Positions 43,787-55,447 are shown, counted from the stretch's first letter. The stretch is 64,000 bases of DNA from Ryuthela nishihirai (GCA_038380435.1 JAWZYU010000011.1:73157501-73221500), one strand, 5' to 3'. Numbers and translations: made by a program. The notes: generated by a model from the sequence alone, not told the origin.

Positions 43787-43892
43787 CCCCTGAAGCAGCT
43801 GCTTGCTGCAGAAGTCTGACAGGAACTTCTCATATAGAAGATCTGTGAGAAGGCAAGACCTCAGCAGAAAGACAACACAAATGTGCATTAAG
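43787..43892 (-). repeat. SINE-A fragment, reverse, 5'-truncated
   Basis: CCTGAAGCAGCTGCTTGCTG, then GTCTGACAGGAACTTC, ending at ACCTCAGCAGAAAGACAACA. No head. Confidence 0.75.
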
Positions 43893-44012
43893 TCTGCAAT
43901 ACATTGCAAAATTATTTTTATTAGCAGCATTTCAATCAGAATGACCTGAAATTATCCTGAATTTCTAATCTTTAATTTTAATTAGTTCTTTAATTTTTAA
44001 TCAAAAATATTT

Positions 44013-44721
44013 CCGTTATTTCTTCGATTCTAAGATGCACTTTTTTCCCATATAAACGTCTCTAAAAACGGGGTGCATCTTAGAATCGATGGCATCTTAG
44101 AATCGCAGTTTTTTTTTTCTTTCAAATTTTCCCGTGCTTTGCACGCAGCACCACAGGTTTTGTTGAAACCCCGCCTCCAAGTTTGACCGTTATCACATTC
44201 TCCAAATGTGGGTATTTTCCCGCGCTTCCCAAATGTGACGCCACCATTATTTCATTATAATGGAGCTCTGTGAGTGAATTATAGTGAACTTGAAACCTGT
44301 CTGTTGACTGACAACCTTCCGCTGACACCTTCCAGAAAAATTAAGAAAGCATTGACATCAAAATTGGCGGAATGGGTATCAACAGCTTGGAAGCTAATCC
44401 CAGAAAGAATAGTGCAGCACTCTGTTAAAAAATGTTGCATCACCAACACTCTCGATGGCTCAGAAGACGATATATTATGGGATAATGAAGATAGAGACGG
44501 CTCAGAAGAATCAGACTCTGATATTGATTCAGAAGGAAGTGCTGAATAACATACCTACTGATAAATAGGTAATATTGTTGTTAGTAAATTGAATTATATT
44601 AAAATAAAAATATTTGTTAGATATATATTAGTGTTTTATTTTTTTCTGAGAATCAAAGCTTTTTTTTTCTGTTGGTGGCACTGATGAAATTAAGGTGTGT
44701 CTTAAAATCGAAGAAATACGG
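44013..44721 (+). mobile_element. pogo-like DNA transposon, internally deleted
   Basis: Inverted ends CCGTTATTTCTTCGATTCTA and, reversed from the right, CCGTATTTCTTCGATTTTAA. The right flank is TA (44722-44723); the left flank is TT, so one base has drifted. A copy of the end motif, GCATCTTAGAATCGATGGCA, also lies just inside at 44082-44101. It encodes only the end of the transposase. Confidence 0.7.
44274..44549 (+). pseudogene. C-terminal piece of a pogo-like transposase
   Basis: A 91-residue frame. LTSKLAEWVSTAWKLIPERI, then VQHSVKKCCITNTLDGSEDD and a Glu/Asp/Ser-rich end, matches the usual C terminus of pogo/jerky-type DDE transposases: a W..IP..I...S.KKC.I.N.LDG.ED block. The DNA-binding and catalytic parts are missing, so this is a deletion derivative. 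The start Met need not be used. Confidence 0.65.
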
Positions 44722-44882
44722 TAAAATATTAGATGTAAAAAAAAATGATTTTTTACATTTGGCCATTGTAAAATATAGACATTTAAAGAAGATTCCATTT
44801 GCTTGTTCAGTATCTACATATGCAATATTTAGGAGTTTATTACAATTTTATATATGTATATAGATAAATATTTTTATTACAG

Positions 44883-44994
44883 AGCACTGCATTCTACATA
44901 AATGAATTCTTGACATTAATGTCTGTGTGCCATACAGTAGTTCCAGAACAAAATGTCAACACTTTAGATCTGAACTATCAAGCTGCTTCACCAG
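44883..44994 (+). CDS. P4-ATPase exon: N-domain start (SVCHT)
   Basis: A 112-bp exon between a TTACAG acceptor and a GTGAAT donor, phase 0 in and one base of a codon out. It encodes STAFYINEFLTLMSVCHTVV, then PEQNVNTLDLNYQAASP. EFL..MSVCHTV.PE and Y.AASPDE (completed by the next exon) are conserved in the nucleotide-binding domain of P4 ATPases. The single base left over (G) joins AT at 61915 to make the Asp of SPDE. Confidence 0.95.
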
Positions 44995-45274
44995 GTGAAT
45001 GCAAATTAATTGTTGCTTAATATTTGTATTGTGTCATATTAAACCACATCTAAGTGGCAGTATTGCAGTATCAGTTTTACCTGGATGGGGGAATAAAATA
45101 CAGCTTCACTTCTTATTTAGTAATTGCCAGTTCTCATTATTTTTTAAAGTGCACTGATATGAAACATATTTAGAAGAATCATTTTTTAAAGACTTAGTAA
45201 AGAAAAAGCAGCAACCAAAACAATCTGCATAGTATTGTCTGGCCGCCTACTTTTTTAACAATATAACCATCGTT

Positions 45275-47785
45275 ATTGTCGTCGGCATCATCAAGCAGCC
45301 ATGGGTAACTGTGATCCAACCAGATGGTGCAATTTAGTCTCCAAACACATCTGTCCAGAGCTACATCTCCTGCATTAGGCCACTGTAGACCAGTTCTAAT
45401 GATGTCCTGTTTGACATTGTTTGCCAACTGCATCTTTGGTCTCCCCCTCTTTCTGAGACCTTTAGGCACACTGTTCATAACCCTATTCACTAATCTATAG
45501 TTACATACAGGTAATATTCCAAACTAATGCAAGCTCTCTCTCTGCACAGTATGCTACTCAGAGGTGGCTGCTGATGCCTTTGCCTAACAACATCATTACT
45601 TACAAAGTTGAACCACCTAATGCCCAAGATACTGCATAAGCATCCAGAATCAAAACCATCAAGTTTCCTGTTATCTTGCTTAGTTCCCAGATTTTTAACC
45701 AGATTTTTTGTAGTCCAAGCTTTTTTTAAAGACTTAGTAAAGAAAAAGCAGCAACCATAACTAACTCTAGAAAGAAACAAATTATTTTACAATCTAATTT
45801 TAGTCTTTAGATGTATACACCTATTTCTCCATCTCTCCATAGATATTTAAAAGTCCCAGCAGCAATCCCTATTTGTCTGCTAATCTCATGCTGCATATCA
45901 CCAGTATCTGTTACATACTTCCCAAGATAATTAAACTAAGTCACCTGCTGAGGGATGCAGCCTTTCAGATTAACTGAACCACAGCCTGCGTGACCAATTT
46001 TCATCACTTTAGTTTTCTCTCTGTTTATCATCAAATCTACTCTACTACTAAGTCTGATTTACAATTCTAATGAAAGAGTTCATCATCATTTGTTGAAAGA
46101 GCCAAATAATCAGCATAATCTAAATCAGAAATTTCAGATTCTAGACCATTTAAACTCAAAATCTTCCCCTTGCAGTGAATTCTGCATAACATAATCAACA
46201 ACCAAACTAAAGAGAAAAGGAGACAAAATGCACCCTTGTCGAACATCAGAAGCAATGCTTAACCAATTGCTACAAGTCTTATCAACTCTCACACACAACT
46301 CCATGTTATTATAGAGAGCTTTTATTATGTTAAATAACTTGTCTGGTATGCCATATGTTTTCACAATTAACCACAAATTATGATGGACAACAGAGTTTGC
46401 CTTTTTGAAATCTACAGAGCTAGTAACCAAATGTTTCTGTAACTCTAAACATTTCTAAGAATATGCCTAAGTGAAAATTCTGAACTACACCTCCCCTACC
46501 ATGGCTCAATCCACATTGCTCAATACATAATACCAATTTTCCATCAACCAGACTCTTTATCCTATTTAAACACAATCATGCAAAGAACTTTGCCTGGAAC
46601 AGAAAGTAGGCTGATAACCCTTATGTCACCATAAGAACTGTGATCACCATTTTTTAAAAAATAGGGATAGTAATAGCTGTGGTAAAATCCTTGGGAACAA
46701 TGCCTTTATCATAAAATATATTCAGAATTTCAGTCAGCCATGCAATAACAAACATTCCCAGCTCTAAGGATTTATGTAGTAATTTCATCTACCCATGGGG
46801 AGTTATGTAGTTTAAGTGTAGAAATAGCCAAAATTATTTGACTATGATATTAGGCCAACATTATAGTCAGTAATGCATCTATCATCATTGCAAACAATTG
46901 GGGCAGAATTAACCACATTGTTTAAAATATCACAGAAATGCTCAGCCCATCTAGCCATGACAGAATCCTCACCTTCAGTAACCTTGCCATGTTTATCTTC
47001 AATCTCTGTATACCTGCCCGTTAAAACAATAACTATCTGGTACAGCTTTCTGCTGTTACATTGTCTAGCTGCTTCCTTTGCTTTGTCAGCCATGCTATCA
47101 AGCCAAAAATTCTTATCAGTTGTAACTGATCATTTACACATTTATTAAGCTCTTTGTAATACTTTCCATTAGGACTAGTATGGTATTGATTACAGGTATT
47201 CCTACAGTTCTTTCTTTCAAACTAAGTTTCAGTGCCTTATCACTCAAATAATTATGCCTCCTATGCCCCTTTTTTTTACCCAAAAGAGTACTATTAGCTT
47301 CAAGAAAAGTTTATTTAAAGTGGTCCCATTCTTTCTCAACTTCAGTAGTAAGCAAGCTGTGAGTGTCATAATGGCTAAGTAACCTATCAAGGTATTCTTT
47401 AGCTATAACTGGGTCTTTCAGAGCTTCAAAATTAAAGGTAAATTTTTTAACCTTAGCACAACACTTCCTAAGTTTAAGTTGACCAGTCTGGTAAGTTTAT
47501 TTGGTCAGCACCAGGACCCTGTGTGGTTGACATTCCTCAGCAGGGTAAAATAAAAAAAATTAGCCATAGTTGTCCAGATCAGTAGACTACACTAATCTGG
47601 AAGCCCTTCCCTTCCATTCATTTCCACAAGAGAGTATCTCTTTTGAAAGGTACTAATGGCCTGCACCACAAGAAGACAAGGGTCGGACATTAGGTGCTAG
47701 GCCTGGCCGGTTCTATGCATCATCACAGGGGATTGGTGCATAGCTCTTCTTCCAGTGACTACCTAGCTACCATTTACAGACCCTC
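45275..47785 (-). pseudogene. LINE copy L2, reverse, rearranged
   Basis: The 5' leader is present at about 47480-47785. The endonuclease and the first third of the ORF are then deleted, and coding resumes near the equivalent of L1 position 5800. RT blocks in reverse order of coordinates: GIPDKLFNIIKALYNNMELC and GVRQGCILSPFLFSLVVDYV (46134-46430), then ISDLDYADYLALST (motif C changed from YADD to YADY, about 46110). The C-terminal block lies at 45194-45780. It has CAA where L1 and L3 have the TAA stop. A foreign 36-bp piece sits at 45722-45757. Confidence 0.85.
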
Positions 47786-47789
47786 ATAA

Positions 47790-48003
47790 ATAAAAAATAA
47801 ATAAATAAATAAATACCCCCTCAAGCAGCTGCTTGCCACAGAGGTCTGACAGGAGCCTGTCAGTTTTATATGCCATAGTAGAAGGTCTGAGAGGATGGCA
47901 GGACCTCAGCAGAAAAACGACGGAAACAGCCATGCCTTACCGGGGCTCGAACCCAGGTCCCTTAGATCAGTAGCCAAGCGCGCTAACCACTCGGGCATGG
48001 GAC
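47790..48003 (-). repeat. SINE-A copy, reverse, full length
   Basis: Tail AAATAAATAAATAAATAAAT then CCCCTCAAGCAGCTGCTTGC, body, and head with reversed B box (GGGGCTCGAACCC) and GCGCTAACCACTCGGGCATG. It directly adjoins the 5' end of LINE L2. Confidence 0.9.
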
Positions 48004-48489
48004 ACAGTAGTCAAAAGAATAAAGTAATTTTGACTCAACCATCTAAACCTCTGGAATGCAATTAAACTTCAGCTAGTGGTTCTTGCTATGAAGAGTTGAG
48101 ATTTGTTTTTGGCTCTTATTGATGTATCCCTTTATCAAGCATCAACCTGTTCTTCTCATCATAAAATCTGTCCTCTCACCTTGTTTTTAAAACCTGTCTT
48201 TGCTGTAATCACTATTCAGTTGGGGTATAACAGCAAATAACTTTCATTAGTTTTAATCCATTTTTAAATTTAGCCATAAGAAATTTCCTTTAATTCAATT
48301 ATCCTGAAAGTGTATCATTGCAATTTCTGCTAGTAATACTGCACTTTATGTATGCTTGTCATTATCACAATATGAAAAGATAAACCTAAAGCTATTTTAT
48401 AATTACATTGTAGTAAGTCCTCATTGTTTGTCAATCCATTGTTTCATTAATTCATGACCAGGGTAGCCTTTTATTTCCAACATATTCAT

Positions 48490-48800
48490 ATTTATACGAT
48501 TTATCAGAAATTAATAATAAAAATATCAAATTTTCAATTTATGCTCATGACTTAACCTTTTGGTCTGAAGCAAGAAATTTTCAAAAGTTGAAAAGAACAT
48601 TCAAACTGCAATAAAAAAAAATCAAATATATTGTGATAAATGACACTTAAAAATTAATACTGAAAAATATTTATGCCATTGTCAGATATAAAGCTGGTAT
48701 CCTTCATTTAAATATTATTATTGATGTAAATCTGTTACCTAATACAGAACAGGATAAATATCTTGGAATAATTTTAGATTCCAAACTGAAATATAACTTG
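48490..48800 (+). pseudogene. second LINE-type RT fragment (Jockey/CR1-like), decayed
   Basis: The + strand reads SIYAHDLTFWSEARNFQKLK near 48535-48590, where the expected catalytic box YADD has become YAHD. Then INTEKYL, and after a frame change ILHLNIIIDVNLLPNTEQDK YLGIILDSKLKYN near 48700-48795. The KYLGI.LD block and its distance from YxDD are typical of non-LTR RTs of the Jockey/CR1 group. The protein is clearly different from the L1-L3 LINE. Confidence 0.55.
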
Positions 48801-49605
48801 TGTTTGCTTCTATATTTGTGTATAACTTTCATTGTATAATGTTTACTGTCGAAGTTTATTTTAAAGAATGTTTTTCATAAAAAATGTATTTTTATTGTTA
48901 AATAAATAGAATGAATGAATGAAGACAATAGTTAAATTCTAAATAAATAAAAATAAATTCCAAATAAATAAGTGCAATATGATTACATATACTTATATGT
49001 ATGTATGTACTATTTAATACATGCAGGGTAAATCAGCATCATTGTTTTTCATTTCATTGTTAAGAGTGGTTTTGAGGAACATTACCCTAATGAACAAAGA
49101 GATCTCACTGTATTATTATCTGCCCATCTAATCTCTTGCAAAGTCAGAATTCTAAAGCTATATCTTTTGAAATGCTATATGGGGACATCAAGGGAGATCA
49201 GATTTTACGTATTCCAGTTATCTTGAGAAAGGAAAGTGTTATTAGGTATGCTGAAAAATTATTTTTAGAGAGACAGGGCAAACTGTATTAAACAGCCATT
49301 AACTGTACACATTGAGTAAAATTTTGTTTCCTAGCTATTAAGTCCTTAAACCGTGAAGAAAATTAAACACCCAAGAGTGAGCATTTTGAACATTAGAACC
49401 CAGACTGACGCTTTTAAGCACCAGCAAAACTAGTCTGAGTACATTACTCCAGTTTTTAAGGCTGACATTATCTGTAGAAGTAAGGGTTTCTGTACCTGCA
49501 TGGTAAATTTCAATGGCTTCTTATCAGGATTAGCCAGTAGCTGATATAAGACAGATATCTTGTACATCTGCATACAAAAGATGACCTTAAAATGGAAAAC
49601 AGAAT
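48801..49605. other. flippase intron, non-coding
   Basis: A/T-rich sequence with short AAATAAAT and GAATGAATGAATGA runs near 48900-48965, possibly the tail of the preceding LINE fragment. Nothing else is supported. Confidence 0.4.
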
Positions 49606-49609
49606 GGTA

Positions 49610-49905
49610 CACTGAAGTACCAAAAAGGTTATGACCACTTGCCTAATATGATGTTGGTCCTCCATATGCCACCGAAACAGCTCTTACCTGGCGAGGCATG
49701 GACGTTACAAGATTTTTAAAGGTGTCTTGTGGTATCTGGTACCAACACATTACTAGCAGATTCTTTAATTTTTGTAATGGTTGAGCCATTGCAGATTGGA
49801 TATACTGTTCCAACAGAAACCACAGATGCTTGATTGGACTGATACCTGGGGAATTTGGAGGCCAGGGTAATATCTGGAAGTCTTTCTCATGTTTTGTGAA
49901 CTATT
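49610..49905 (-). mobile_element. Tc1-like transposon copy M3, end fragment
   Basis: CACTGAAGTACCAAAAAGG, then CTAATATGATGTTGGTCCTC, matches the 3' end of the M1 family (reverse), including the end of the transposase gene. The rest of the element is missing after about 49905. Confidence 0.8.
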
Positions 49906-50099
49906 CAATTAAAATGACTCTGAATAAATAATGTCTAAGAGTAAGTTTTATCATCTTTTTTTGTGGCCAAAATGTGGATTTGTCCTTTTTCTGCATAACT
50001 CAAATTGGGTAACTATCTCAGGGGGGATGGTACACAATTCTTCTTCCAGTTTATACCTAGCTATCATTTTCAAATATGGTTTTTATTATCAGGTCCCTT

Positions 50100-50703
50100 G
50101 AAACGTTTTTTCTATTTGTGGAGTGCAACTTCAAATCGTTCTAAAATGGGTTTAAATAAATTATATATGTCAAAATAATCTGTATTATTATACTCCACTT
50201 TCTCCCAATGAGAACAAGTTTATATAAACCTTGTTGATAGAAATTTTTATCTTTAGAAGCATGAAAAGTGGATTTCTCTTGCAAGTCTCCTCAAGTATCA
50301 AATTGCCTATTATGCATGTGATTATCTAGTGGTAAAAAAAAAGCAGTCATGTAGCAAAATATCTAGGGAATAGGGTGAATGATGCAAGATTTCCTATTTG
50401 AGGCTGCTAATTTTTTCTTGAGTAACTTTTGCCATATGTGGACAAGTGTTATCCCCACAGTGGTGCTCACATGATCCATGAGGTGGCTCATATGATCCCG
50501 TGGTTAATTTTTTGGGGGATTATCCACTCTGTTAAAAAATCAGGTTGATAAAGTTTGCCAGATTATTTTAACTGTGGATGCCCCTTAGTTGAAATTCTCA
50601 AAATTTGTATAAAGTAACAGAAGAATACCCTTTTGATTGACCAGCAATGGCTGATTTCCCAGTAATTTATTGTAAACCCTCTGAGTTTGTTCTGAATAGA
50701 CTT
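50100..50703 (-). pseudogene. mariner transposase, C-terminal part (before the LTR insertion point)
   Basis: The - strand holds the residues around the second catalytic Asp and downstream. YSEQTQRVYNKLLGNQPLLV and NQKGILLL precede an insert of about 150 bp (50455-50610). Then come DNTCPHMAKVTQEKISSLK, EILHHSPYSLDILLHDCFF (family form HPPYSPDLxPxDYxFF) and further on YNNTDYFD. The frame is broken repeatedly. It pairs with 56233-57160 across the LTR element. Confidence 0.75.
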
Positions 50704-51451
50704 TGTAATGCTCCAAAGAAATGAAATACTTTTAAACTTTGGACCCTTTGTCTGATCCAATTATTTTCATGCTCCGGATAGCTGAGTCGGGCACCAGGCA
50801 ATAATTAACAAATTGCCAAAAAATAAAGTTTAATTAGGGTTCAAAATACCAATGAGCGTTAATGAGTAAGAATTCAAAAATATTAAATGATTGTCAAAAT
50901 TTTATGTTAATGCTAATCAAAACAAACTAACATTGCTCAAGAGAAAAAAAAAATTATTAAAGAATCAAAAGGTTTAAATAATAATAAACAATTTATTTCC
51001 GAAAAGCACTCGCCAAAACTTCAATAAAGAAGATACTACATCATTTCTTACTACAAACATCTTTAACAAACTCCAAACTAAAACTGATCTCTAAACTGTG
51101 CTGTGCTGTACTACTCTCTCTACTATAATGTCTTCTGTGCTACTGTGACAACATGTCACCAAGTTATAACAAGAGGTACAAAGCCCGCACATATCATGTT
51201 GCATGCCGGGAAAGACATTTGCATAAATTGACGAGCGGCGCAAGCTATGACACAAGAGTGGGCATGTCCTTGTACACGCGCTTTAGCGGGTGACAATCAA
51301 AAGTTCGGAGTTGCGCATGCGCAACTCCGAACTCTTGGAAACGAGCGCTGTGATGCCAAAAATGAAGTAAAAAATCCCCAAAATGATAAATATAATGTAA
51401 ATTAAGCAAAACTGGTTAAGGTAAAGTAAAAGTGAATGGGGTGGCATCACA
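50704..51451 (-). repeat. 3' LTR (element on - strand)
   Basis: Read on the - strand it begins TGTGATGCCACCCCATTCAC and ends GGAGCATTACA. Nearly identical to 55485-56228, with a 3-bp indel near 50985 and about fifteen substitutions. It contains the 32-bp palindrome described separately. Confidence 0.92.
51302..51333. promoter_or_regulatory. perfect 32-bp palindrome in the 3' LTR with NRF1-like core
   Basis: The arms AGTTCGGAGTTGCGCA meet their exact reverse complement. The centre TTGCGCATGCGCAA matches the palindromic consensus of NRF1-type factors. An identical copy is at 56079-56110 in the other LTR. A role in LTR promoter activity is inference. Confidence 0.6.
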
Positions 51452-51475
51452 ACTCCCCCTTCCAAAGGGAGTCAA
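51452..51475 (-). other. polypurine tract of the LTR element
   Basis: On the - strand the sequence directly before the 3' LTR reads TCCCTTTGGAAGGGGGAGT. The purine run next to the LTR boundary is the expected plus-strand primer site and fixes the element's orientation. Confidence 0.6.
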
Positions 51476-51590
51476 AAGATTTGACCTAACAGATTTTGAT
51501 GAGGAAATTTTGAATAAAAGGACACATCTCACGTCATTTACACATGGTTGAACATAAATAAGTAAAAGTATGCTTACGCAAATTTTGACG

Positions 51591-51817
51591 GTCTATTCTC
51601 ACTTTGACACAATTTTCTAGCACAACCAAAGGTACCTCCTCCCAAATCTCCTAACAAAAGTGTGTTGCAGCTAACCTAGTGTAAATAATTACTAAATTAC
51701 TAAATTTGACAATAAAGAAGGTCTATTCTCACTTTGACACAATTTTCTAGCACAACCAAAGGTACCTCCTCCCAAATCTCCTAACAAAAGTGTGTTGCAG
51801 CTAACCTAGTGTAAATA
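51591..51817 (+). repeat. 97-bp tandem-type duplication inside the LTR element
   Basis: The block from GTCTATTCTCACTTTGACAC to CTAACCTAGTGTAAAT occurs at about 51591-51687 and again at about 51721-51817, essentially identical, with 33 bp between. The duplication is recent or homogenised. Confidence 0.9.
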
Positions 51818-53080
51818 TATACCAATGGCTGTGGCAGTTAACTCTATGCTAGCATTATCAGCCTACCTAGTATCACATTCTGATACAAACTCGAAATTGG
51901 CATAACTTGAACTGTACAGAAAAAACGGGTTAATGCACTCCTGTGCTGCTTTAACTTCTAGAAAGGTTAAAGACAATAAAATAAAAAAAAATATATTCAA
52001 TTACATACGCTGCAAGCAGGGTGATAACTTCTGCTTATCCCCTAACCACAATCAAAAAATATGTGAAAGCTAAATTCTTCTAAATCACATAAAAAAACGG
52101 GTATTCGAACACCGTTATCTCCTCCTAATTACATCAAATACGCAAAGCTAAGAAAATTCAAATTTTTACAAACAAGCGGGATTGCAATCATCCGCTAATT
52201 CTTCACCTATACACAGCAACACGAGCTAGCTGAAATAAAACAATAATTAGCTACCTCCCCTTTCAGAGCCTAAATGTCCCCCTCCCAAAGGAGTTATGCT
52301 GGTAACAACTTGGTCACCAGACTTGGCCATTTGGGGACAGCTCCAAAAAGGTACCCAAAAGAAACAAAATTCTGCAGTCATCATCATGGTCAGCTCATAT
52401 ATATACAAATAAATGCTGCCAATGTCATCCCAAAAATTACGCATCATTGACACATATATATCACTGATGACACTGAACAGATTTAAACACATATACATAA
52501 ATCATATCTAAGAATAAATAAAAAAAAATGTGTAGATAATTTATAATATATGACGATAGCATTTCAGCCAATCACTTTTTACATGAATCTCATTTTTTTC
52601 ATACATAAATTTACTTGGGAATGCACGTAATTTTACAATACAAAATTCTTTAAAAATGAAAAAATATTAAATCACTAATTCTCTTTCACTCTCCTCATTC
52701 ATATCCATAAACATTTTACAATTTCTAAACTTCCCAATATCGACTTACAAATTTTCAGCTATCAGTCAGCTGAAACGAAAAAAATCTACAAAAATACCTT
52801 TTAAATCACGTTAATACAATATAACAACTAGAACTTCAATGAACAAGAATGCAAAAAAAATTTCTATTCACACAGTATAAACTCGAACTACAGTAAATTC
52901 ACTTTCCGAAAATAAATATCGAAACTCCAAAGTTTCAACAAGAATTTAAACATTGCTAACTATATAAATCACAATAAAGATTCTTCATTCTTCTTTGTCT
53001 TCATCTACTCCAGAAAAAAAGAGAACATTTATAAATCATTAAGTGCCAAGTGGAAGAATAATAATATACTTAAATTTTCA
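51818..53080. other. non-coding 3' interior of the LTR element
   Basis: A/T-rich interior between the duplication and the second reading frame. I looked for RT (YxDD) and integrase (HHCC, DDE) motifs on the - strand and saw none. Confidence 0.5.
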
Positions 53081-53212
53081 TTGTTGGCACTCCTTTGCGA
53101 TAAATCATCCAGTCGGGTTCTGATGACATCTTTCCTTCGTCGTTTGCTTGCTTCATGTGAAATCATTGCTGAAGATCTCATTCATGACGTCATCTTTGCA
53201 ATGTTGACTGCT

Positions 53213-53580
53213 TCACTGCCGGTTGTCGCTCTGCGGGATCTGGTTGTTGTGCTGGTATCTCGTCGCTACGTGCGGATTTTTGAAGAACCTAGTCTTGTAC
53301 TTTCTAGGCTTATTGGTGTCCGCCTCCAAATGACACTTCAACAGTTGAGGACTTCGAAACTTGCCACACTCGTCAGGGTTACTTGTGGTCGGCACAATTT
53401 CTTGGTTGCTTTTTTCTTCATTAAAATTCGTTTTCCTTAAATTAGACTCAAAAATATTTTCATCATTATTAATTTCCGTTAAAACTTCTACTTCAGAAAC
53501 CTTTTCATCAACTAAAACGGCTTTCTCATAAGGTTGTTCTACTTCACAAACTTTGTTATTTAAAATTGCATTAATTGCAC
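53213..53580 (-). CDS. unknown acidic frame in the LTR element
   Basis: A - strand frame open from about 53570 to a TGA after SDNRQ at 53213. It reads CEVEQPYEKAVLVDEKVSEV, then EVLTEINNDENIFESNL, then the Met-started piece MPTTSNPDECGKFRSPQLLK, with a basic end. Acidic first half, basic second half. No domain is recognised. It lies downstream of gag where pol would normally sit. It may be a decayed remnant or an accessory frame. Confidence 0.4.
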
Positions 53581-53899
53581 TAATGGGACATTTGTAGGTG
53601 CTTCTTGAATATTCTGCTTTGGACTACAAGGTAATTCAAAAAGTCCAAGGAACCGCGGCTGCACTGTCAATTGACAATTGTCATAATTATCATCTAAAAC
53701 TTGTTCCTTTTAAAACGGAAGATCGGCTTCTGTATCATTACGATCTATTAGTTTAGTTTCTTTGTGACAAGCATTAACAAAAGGTAAAGCCATAGTGGCA
53801 AGACATAACTCATGAGAGGACTTTTCTTGAGGAACGTTAGCCTCCGCTTCAAAGATCCTAATTCAAGTTTCCCGAATTTTCATTCCTTCAATAATAATA

Positions 53900-55070
53900 T
53901 TGTTCCGTGTGTCCTAGTCGGCCACAAAAATCACATCTGAAAGTTTCTCTATTGTTCTTAAAAAAGTTTTAGGTCTAGTGTCATTGTTCGACGTGGAACT
54001 CAAGGTCTAGTGTCAAGCTTGACATGGAACAAATTGTCTGCTTCGTTTGTTCTGCATTGTTCTAGGCGCGTTCAGTGCAAATTGTCGGGACTGTGTAACT
54101 TCCAGTCATGCGGGAGTCATTCTATGAGACTCAACCTGATAGCGCTGCTTTGGCGGGGATTGCATCCATTGTTGGTTTAATGCAGTTGCTGCAGATTTTC
54201 TTCTTGCAGTATATTGACGTGCCAATTTGACTAAATCTGAAATTGAGTTCACGTTTCGTACTTCTAGGAATTCTCTAATGGGCAAAAGCAATTGAGACAA
54301 TATGCAATTTACAATATCAATTTCAGCGGCATCAGCATCATACCAGTATCTGGGGTACAGTAGAGTTATACCAATTGGTATAACTCTACTGTACCCCAGA
54401 TAAATTTTTCTATATCATCTCTTTCCCTTTGTCTTCATGAAAACAACTCTGTAGCTAGTTCTGTAAAATCATTATAAGCCAGATATATGTCCATGATTTC
54501 ATGTTTAAATTCTTCCCAATATTCAATTCCATGACGACATCCTATGTTATTCCACCATTGCTTAACACATCCAATTAGACAAGATACTGCTAAAACCACA
54601 TTTTTGTTGCCGAGCACTTCATGTAAACAGAAGTGCTCCTCCATGGACTTGACAAATGTCCACGATGATGGACGTTTCGAACCGTCGAACCTTATCTCAG
54701 GTAAAGGCCAATTAACATAAGTACTATAGTTAATAGATGGATTGGCAAATCGTCATTGTGGCAGTTGATAATACTCTGCTCTATCACTTGCTTCTGACGG
54801 AACAGAAAATGGAACCTTACGTTCAAAGTTTCTATGTAGGTGAGCTGACGTAGCATTGTCAGAAAATTTAGGGGTTGTTGTTGTTCCCCTTTTCTCCCAA
54901 TGATCATCAAGCAGATTCATTAGCACTTCTGCTTTCATCATTACATCCTGCAACCTCCCCTTTACTCTTTCTAAGTCTGGAGTCATTATGGCAGAATTGG
55001 CCATATTGCTAGCAGACATGTTTAGCAGTCTGACAAAATTTTGAAACCTTTTTTTAATCTTGAGCAGCAC
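53900..55070 (-). pseudogene. gag of the LTR retrotransposon (Ty3/gypsy-like), broken
   Basis: It starts near MLLKIKKRFQNFVRLLNMSA at 55070. A TGA interrupts at 54753-54755. The same frame then continues through PLPEIRFDGSKRPSSWTFVK, SMEEHFCLHEVLGNKNVVLA and CVKQWWNNIGCRHGIEYWEE to a TGA at 54435-54437. The capsid-like W/Y-rich pattern fits Ty3/gypsy gag. A 56-bp palindrome follows and the frame changes (LLLPIREFLEVRNVNSISDL, 54300-54106). A zinc knuckle CDFCGRLGHTEQY near 53930 has lost its last Cys (Tyr instead). Confidence 0.75.
54347..54402. repeat. perfect 56-bp palindrome inside gag
   Basis: TATCTGGGGTACAGTAGAGT and onward to the centre CCAATTGG at 54371-54378, then the exact reverse complement back to TACCCCAGATA. 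No mismatch and no loop. It lies at the point where the gag frame changes. Confidence 0.95.
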
Positions 55071-55447
55071 TCAAAGGTACTGTTATACAACAATACTAAA
55101 GCTACAACTAAGCTTACAAAAATATAAATTTGCTTATCAAAAAAGTTTTTTTATCGTGCCTATGTACGAGTGTGCCCGGACACTTCTAATCCTTACATAC
55201 AATAAATATCTTAATTATCAGCAATGACTGCGCTGAAACTTCAGTACCTTTGACTAATACACAAAAAAAGTTAAACTTCTTGCTCAACAAAAATTTTCGG
55301 CTTAAGCTGCCGTTAAATCTGTAAATAGTACATACAACTAATGAGCTCAAAAATTACTATCTTTGACAATCACATTAAATAACATACACAATTTATCCAC
55401 AAATATACAGTCCCTATTCTTGGACCACTGTCTTTTACTACTGGCAT

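Noticed and set aside
53081..53440. 119-residue + strand frame in the LTR element
   Set aside because: It is opposite to the element's gag, LTR and primer-site orientation and has no recognisable domain.
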